Shown here in pieces: positions 59,817 through 64,000 of a DNA stretch of 64,000 bases. The position numbers and the translations under genes were made by a program. Each line of letters starts with the position of its first letter. The first letter of the stretch is position 1. The notes below the pieces were generated by a model. The model saw nothing but the letters and a program-made list of their open reading frames with translations, searched no databases and was not told the DNA's origin. Source of the stretch: Acinetobacter calcoaceticus DSM 30006 = CIP 81.8 (GTDB lineage: Bacteria; Pseudomonadota; Gammaproteobacteria; Pseudomonadales; Moraxellaceae); contig NZ_KB849784.1 in the NCBI RefSeq assembly GCF_000368965.1, forward strand, positions 188,641 to 252,640, read 5' to 3'.

Positions 59817-60782
59817 ATGATGACTAAAGTGACTCAACAAGATTCAAAACAATATGGACGTCCGGATGATGCAAAAATCATCCCGTTCATGAAGATTGCC
59901 AAACCTGCGGCAATCTTCTCGATCCTTATTACTTTGGCGAGTATTTTCTTTATTGTAACTAAAGGTCTTAACCTCGGTTTGGACTTTACAGGTGGTGTTT
60001 CAGCTGAGCTTAACTACGCTCAACCAGCAAATCAGTCTGAAGTCATTCAGGCACTCGATAAAGCTGGCTTTAAAGATGCTGTAGTGCAAACCTTAGGTAG
60101 TAATAAAGACCTACTTGTACGCATGCCAGTACAAGAAGTTAAGGTTGAAGACCTAAGTAATGCCATCACCAAAGCTGTACAGTTACCAAACAATGCCGCA
60201 GAAGTTCATAAAGTGGACTCTGTAGGTGGTCAAGTAGGTAATGAGCTTTATGTTCGTTCTGCTGGTGCGGTTGCACTTGCGCTTATCTTAATGTTGATCT
60301 ACGTAACCATCCGTTTCGAGTTTAAACTCGCGATGGGTGCCGTAATGTCTTTATTCCACGACATCATCATTATTATTGGTGCTTTTGCATTATTCCAGTG
60401 GCCGTTTGACCTTACAGTTCTAGCTGCGGTACTTGCTGTCATTGGCTTCTCGCTTAACGATAACATCGTAGTGTCAGACCGTATCCGTGAAAATTTCCGT
60501 AAAATTCGCGGTGCGACTCCTCGTGAAATCATCGATATTGCTTTAACTGAAACTTTACGTCGTACCATTCATACATCAATGACCTTATTGCTTGTCGTTC
60601 TGGCAATGATGTTCTTAGGTGGTGATGGTCTACACTGGTTCGCTGTTGCAATGTTTGTTGGTGTCTTTGTAGGTACTTACTCTTCAATTTATATCGGTAC
60701 AGCTTTTGCCTTATGGCGTGGACTTAACCGTCAGGACTTCATCGTTCAGGTTAAACCTGAATTTGAGGATGAAATTCCTTAA
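59817..60782 (+). CDS. secF: Protein translocase subunit SecF
   Basis: 321 residues from the first ATG of ATGATG at 59817, behind AGGAGATCG. Six transmembrane helices with the periplasmic domain after helix 1 (GLNLGLDFTGGVSAEL). GAVMSLFHDIIIIIGAFALF and VIGFSLNDNIVVSDRIRENF carry the conserved polar residues of SecF. Forms a complex with SecD. A strong terminator follows. Confidence 0.97.
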   Translation: MMTKVTQQDSKQYGRPDDAKIIPFMKIAKPAAIFSILITLASIFFIVTKGLNLGLDFTGGVSAELNYAQPANQSEVIQALDKAGFKDAVVQTLGSNKDLLVRMPVQEVKVEDLSNAITKAVQLPNNAAEVHKVDSVGGQVGNELYVRSAGAVALALILMLIYVTIRFEFKLAMGAVMSLFHDIIIIIGAFALFQWPFDLTVLAAVLAVIGFSLNDNIVVSDRIRENFRKIRGATPREIIDIALTETLRRTIHTSMTLLLVVLAMMFLGGDGLHWFAVAMFVGVFVGTYSSIYIGTAFALWRGLNRQDFIVQVKPEFEDEIP

Positions 60783-60803
60783 GTTGTATAAAGTAAGACA
60801 TAT

Positions 60804-60837
60804 AAAAAAAACCGCGATTCATTCGCGGTTTTTTTAT
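60804..60837. terminator. Bidirectional terminator after secF
   Basis: AAAAAAACCGCGA-TTCAT-TCGCGGTTTTTTT between convergent secF and coaBC. Confidence 0.93.
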
Positions 60838-60847
60838 TTAAAACATA

Positions 60848-62101
60848 TTATTTACGGCGCAATGCATCCGAAATTGCTTCAACTAACTGTTGAGAAATTT
60901 CTTGTTTAGATGCTTTCTCTAACTCACGCTTTTTCATGTGATAGTTTTCAGCAAAGAAAACTGTCATGGCATTTTCATCAGAAGCAAAACCAATATCTGC
61001 ACGAGACACATCGTTACATGCAATCATATCTAGTTTTTTAGCGACCAGTTTTCCTGCTGCATACTCTTCAACATTTTGTGTTTCAGCAGCAAAGCCCACC
61101 ATAAATGGACGTTTTTCCTGACCCGCAATGGTTGCCACAATATCTGGATTTTTCACAAGGGAAACATTCAACTCATCCCCTGCCTTCTTAATTTTATGCT
61201 CGGCAACTTCTGCTACGCGATAGTCTGCGACTGCGGCAGTTGCAATGAAGATATCACAGCCTGTTTCTAACGAGTCCATACTGATATCTAACATTTGTCT
61301 TGCAGAGGCAACATTTACTCTTTTTACACCATTCGGTGTATCTAAACTTACAGGTCCAGCAATTAGCGTCACTTGTGCGCCAGCCGCGTAACAAGCAGCA
61401 GCTAAAGCAAAGCCCATTTTACCGGTACTGTGGTTCGAGATATAACGAACAGGGTCAATCGCTTCACGCGTTGGCCCAGCGGTAATCACAACTCGCTTTC
61501 CAGCCAACAAGCCAAATTTTTCAGCGATTGCACGTTGAGCCTGATGGAAATAGCCAGCGACTTGCCTTGCAATTTCTTCTGGCTCTGGCATACGGCCTAA
61601 ACCGACATCACCACACGCTTGCTCACCCGCATCCGGCATAATCACATGCACGCCATCTTCGACCAAGGTTTGTAAATTTCGTTGCGTTGCTTTGGCCGCC
61701 CACATTTGCTGGTTCATGGCAGGTGCAACCCACACAGGAGATTTTGTTGCCAAAAACACTGTACTGAGCAAGTCATCTGCTAAACCATGTGCAAATTTTG
61801 CCAAAGTATCGCAACTTGCAGGCGCAACCAGTAATAAATCAGCCCAACGTGCTAATTCAATATGTCCCATCCCAGCTTCAGCCGCAGGATCTAAAAGTTC
61901 AGTATGAACGGGATTACCAGAAAGAGCCTGAAACGTTAGTGGGGTAATAAATGCCTGAGCACCATGTGTCATGACCACACGCACGTCAAAGCCATAATCT
62001 TTAAGGCGACGGACTAAAATGGCACTTTTATAGGCAGCAATTCCGCCAGTGACAGCTAAAACAATGTTTTTATGAGGAATAACACTTAGATCAAAGCTCA
62101 C
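60848..62101 (-). CDS. coaBC: Bifunctional phosphopantothenoylcysteine decarboxylase / phosphopantothenate-cysteine ligase
   Basis: 417 residues, GTG start at 62099-62101. Two successive steps of coenzyme A synthesis. CoaC half: VLAVTGGIAAYKSAILVRRL, catalytic His in MGHIELARWADLLLVAPAS, substrate loop PAMNQQMW and flap Cys in EQACGDVGLGRMPEP. CoaB half: RVVITAGPTREAIDPVRYIS with NHSTGKMGFALA, then FIATAAVADYR, VKNPDIV and the CDN-like IACNDVSRADIGF. Also known as dfp. Divergent from radC. Confidence 0.97.
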   Translation of the reverse strand: MSFDLSVIPHKNIVLAVTGGIAAYKSAILVRRLKDYGFDVRVVMTHGAQAFITPLTFQALSGNPVHTELLDPAAEAGMGHIELARWADLLLVAPASCDTLAKFAHGLADDLLSTVFLATKSPVWVAPAMNQQMWAAKATQRNLQTLVEDGVHVIMPDAGEQACGDVGLGRMPEPEEIARQVAGYFHQAQRAIAEKFGLLAGKRVVITAGPTREAIDPVRYISNHSTGKMGFALAAACYAAGAQVTLIAGPVSLDTPNGVKRVNVASARQMLDISMDSLETGCDIFIATAAVADYRVAEVAEHKIKKAGDELNVSLVKNPDIVATIAGQEKRPFMVGFAAETQNVEEYAAGKLVAKKLDMIACNDVSRADIGFASDENAMTVFFAENYHMKKRELEKASKQEISQQLVEAISDALRRK

Positions 62102-62212
62102 GAACAGGATACCTTACTGTTGCAGTGGCGCTCACAATAGCATTAAATACGCGCAGACCCAAGATTGATTGGGCAAACAAAATAAAATTTTAAGCGAATT
62201 ATGCTGGGGAAT

Positions 62213-62920
62213 ATGAATACTTCTATTAAAAATTGGCCCGAACAAGAGCGGCCAAGAGAACGGTTATTGCAACAAGGCCCTCAAAGTCTTTCAGATGCAG
62301 AGCTACTGGCGATTTTTCTTCGCTCAGGTTCACGACAACATTCAGCAGTCGAATTATCACGGTTACTCATTCAGCACTTTGGTAGCCTAAATGCAGTATT
62401 TGATTCATCGTTAAGTGAGTTAACTCAATTTAATGGAATTGGAGCAACAAAATATTCACAATTATTGGCAGTTAAAGAGCTCGGGCGGCGTTATCTCGAT
62501 CATCACTTTCAGAAAAATAATCTCAGCCTTCACACTTCTGATTTAGTCTTGGATTATTTGCGCTACGAATTAAAAGGCGAAAAACAAGAAGTCTTTGCAG
62601 TGCTTTGTCTAGACCCTGAATTAAGAAAACTTCACTTTAAAAAGTTATTTTTTGGGTCAGTTCAACATTGTGCGGTTTCAGTCAATCAAACCCTACGCTA
62701 CGCCCTACAACAACATGCTTGCCAGCTCGTTATTGCACACAATCATCCATTTGGTTCAGCGCAGCCTTCTGCCGAAGATATTGCCTTAACTCAACAACTG
62801 GAACATGCCTGTCAGCTTGTCGAAATACGCCTCTTGGATCATTTTATTATCTCACCAGAAGGAAGCTTTTCATTTGCTGAACAACAACTGCTCAACCCAG
62901 CAATAATATCAGTTCAATGA
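62213..62920 (+). CDS. radC: RadC family JAB-domain protein
   Basis: About 235 residues from ATG 62213 (MNTSIKNWPEQERPRERL, GGGGA just upstream); ATG 62201 is an alternative start. N-terminal helix-hairpin-helix region (LSDAELLAIFLRSGSR, LTQFNGIGATKYSQLLAVKELG) and C-terminal JAB/MPN domain with the metal motif HNHPFGSAQPSAEDIALTQQL. Long annotated as DNA repair, but that role is disputed; some homologues act in recombination or as metalloproteases. Divergent from coaBC, as in many gammaproteobacteria. Confidence 0.93.
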   Translation: MNTSIKNWPEQERPRERLLQQGPQSLSDAELLAIFLRSGSRQHSAVELSRLLIQHFGSLNAVFDSSLSELTQFNGIGATKYSQLLAVKELGRRYLDHHFQKNNLSLHTSDLVLDYLRYELKGEKQEVFAVLCLDPELRKLHFKKLFFGSVQHCAVSVNQTLRYALQQHACQLVIAHNHPFGSAQPSAEDIALTQQLEHACQLVEIRLLDHFIISPEGSFSFAEQQLLNPAIISVQ

Positions 62921-62981
62921 TATTGACAAAGGGTCACTAAGCCTAGAAGATCAAAGCAAAAATAGTGACGTTAAAAACAAA

Positions 62982-63893
62982 ATGATTGTTCGTGAGCAGC
63001 CTAGTATTTTCAAAGTATTATTCTCTTGGCGAGGGACAATTTTACCCAAAATTTTACCCTCTCTAGGGGTCGTTATGCTGATTTCGGCAATCATTGGGGG
63101 CGTAGAATATATCAATCTTTATCGCTTTCCAGAGATTCCTTTGGTTGGCTTTACCCTTATTGGCGTCGTACTTTCTATTTTCTTAGGATTTAAAAATACT
63201 GCATGTTATGACCGTTGGTGGGAAGCCCGAAAATTATGGGGCGTTTTAATTGCAACTTCACGCCATTTTGACCGTGACTGCAGAATCTTGACTCAAGCCC
63301 GCCGTGAACGTGTTATTCAGCATGTGATTGTTTTTGCTAACGTGTTACGTGATCGTTTACGTCGTCAGACGGCGAACCCAACTGAGTTAATACAAACCAG
63401 CGGTATGAGCCAGCAAGCACTCACCCAGCTCTATCAGCAAAATAATGCTCCTCAGTACACACTTAGCCTCATTCACTGGGAATTATTGCAAGCGCTTAAA
63501 GAAGGTGAAATCTCAGACATCATCTATGCACAGATGAATAGAAATGTTGCAGATTTAAGTGTCGTGCAAACTGGCTGTGACCGAATCGCCAATACACCTA
63601 TTCCATTTGCCTATTCAGTTTTGCTTAATCGCACTGTCTATTTTTTCTGTTTTATGTTGCCGTTCAGTCTTGGTTCATTGCTTGGATTAGCAACACCTTT
63701 ACTGGTGGGAATTTTGGCATATACATTCTTAGGACTTGATGCACTCAGCTCGGAAATTGAAGAGCCTTTCGGTACTCAAAGTAATGATTTACCTTTAGAT
63801 GCCATGGTACGTAGTATCGAAATTGAACTTTTAGGGACTTTGGGGAAACCTACCCCACCACCAATTCAAGCTCAAGATAATAACTTGTTGTAA
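62982..63893 (+). CDS. Bestrophin-family (UPF0187) ion channel
   Basis: 303 residues. Bestrophin hallmarks: FKVLFSWRGTILPKILPSLGVV at the N-terminus, then GFTLIGVVLSIFLGFKNTAC and YDRWWEARKLWGVLI, the neck/gate segment, and later IPFAYSVLLNRTVYFFCFMLPF. The C-terminal EIEEPFGTQSNDLPLDAM is the conserved acidic clasp region. Bacterial members form pentameric channels in the inner membrane. It lies 61 bp after radC; cotranscription is possible. Confidence 0.92.
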   Translation: MIVREQPSIFKVLFSWRGTILPKILPSLGVVMLISAIIGGVEYINLYRFPEIPLVGFTLIGVVLSIFLGFKNTACYDRWWEARKLWGVLIATSRHFDRDCRILTQARRERVIQHVIVFANVLRDRLRRQTANPTELIQTSGMSQQALTQLYQQNNAPQYTLSLIHWELLQALKEGEISDIIYAQMNRNVADLSVVQTGCDRIANTPIPFAYSVLLNRTVYFFCFMLPFSLGSLLGLATPLLVGILAYTFLGLDALSSEIEEPFGTQSNDLPLDAMVRSIEIELLGTLGKPTPPPIQAQDNNLL

Positions 63894-63897
63894 TGGC

Positions 63898-64000
63898 TTA
63901 GAGAAAACGTTCCCAAACACCTTGCTGATTAGCCGTTGGCTTAGGTGTATTTCCCAGTTTAATCCATGGCATATTTTCACCATGAAAATCACTGCCAATC
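63898..64000 (-). CDS. PHP-domain phosphoesterase (YciV/Rnm-like), C-terminal end only
   Basis: The minus strand from the window edge encodes 34 residues ending at TAA 63898-63900: GSDFHGENMPWIKLGN then GVWERFL. The GSDFH followed by PWxxLG is the last metal-binding motif and tail of the PHP-domain nucleases/phosphoesterases (E. coli YciV, renamed Rnm, which matures the 5' ends of rRNA). The rest of the gene lies beyond position 64000. Convergent with the bestrophin gene, stops four bases apart. Confidence 0.8.
   Translation of the reverse strand, partial: IGSDFHGENMPWIKLGNTPKPTANQQGVWERFL

Overview
The window looks like chromosomal DNA of an Acinetobacter, most likely of the A. baumannii-calcoaceticus complex. 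The grounds are low-GC coding with Acinetobacter-type proteins (BaeR/BaeS, ZnuD, a peroxiredoxin-secA pair), the separated trpFB and trpA-accD-folC blocks, and above all a glycosyltransferase cluster lying exactly between aspS and ilvE, where A. baumannii carries its lipooligosaccharide outer-core (OC) locus. All identifications come from reading motifs and recalled families; no database search was possible.

Layout. 1-3.7 kb: N-terminal part of secA (minus), a 1-Cys peroxiredoxin, an intergenic stretch with a 44-bp tandem repeat, then a coupled metallo-beta-lactamase-fold hydrolase and lipoprotein phosphatase. 3.8-14.6 kb (mostly minus): a beta-propeller-like protein, then the translationally coupled chain trpA-accD-folC-SPOR protein, an AraC regulator facing a metal-dependent hydrolase, two DUF genes, and trpB/trpF. 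14.7-18.2 kb: a cobalamin riboswitch ahead of a BtuB-type receptor and a PduO-type adenosyltransferase, then a glycerophosphodiesterase. 18.2-25.6 kb: META lipoprotein, fatty acid desaturase, SelO, an L,D-transpeptidase-like protein, a cluster of DnaA-box sequences, baeR/baeS, paired long palindromes and a small lipoprotein. 25.9-29.6 kb: two paralogous acyl-CoA dehydrogenases, the first broken by an in-frame TGA. 29.7-36 kb: PsiE, RcnB-like, a phospholipase D family protein, the zinc receptor znuD with a Zur-box-like palindrome, and a DUF4184 membrane protein.

36-47 kb: aspS, a small membrane protein, an acyltransferase remnant, then the OC locus (GT32-like, HtrL/YibB-like remnant, GT25, ParB-like ORF, GT2, GT32, GT6, polysaccharide deacetylase, ELM1-family protein) and ilvE. 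47-53 kb: glnE, a soluble sensor kinase, and an AT-rich putative AbiC-like phage-defence gene beside tRNA-Leu(CAA). 53-64 kb: queA, a membrane protein/LemA pair, tgt, yajC-secD-secF, coaBC, radC, a bestrophin-like channel and the C-terminal end of a PHP-domain phosphoesterase.

Functional themes: tryptophan synthesis; B12 uptake and activation under a riboswitch; zinc-responsive uptake; Sec export (secA, yajC, secDF); tRNA queuosine modification (queA, tgt); and a variable LOS glycosylation island showing gene decay at its aspS end. The observations most worth following are the nonsense codon in the acyl-CoA dehydrogenase, the DnaA-box cluster, the AbiC-like gene at tRNA-Leu, the two gene remnants in or next to the OC locus, and several unexplained structured intergenic elements.
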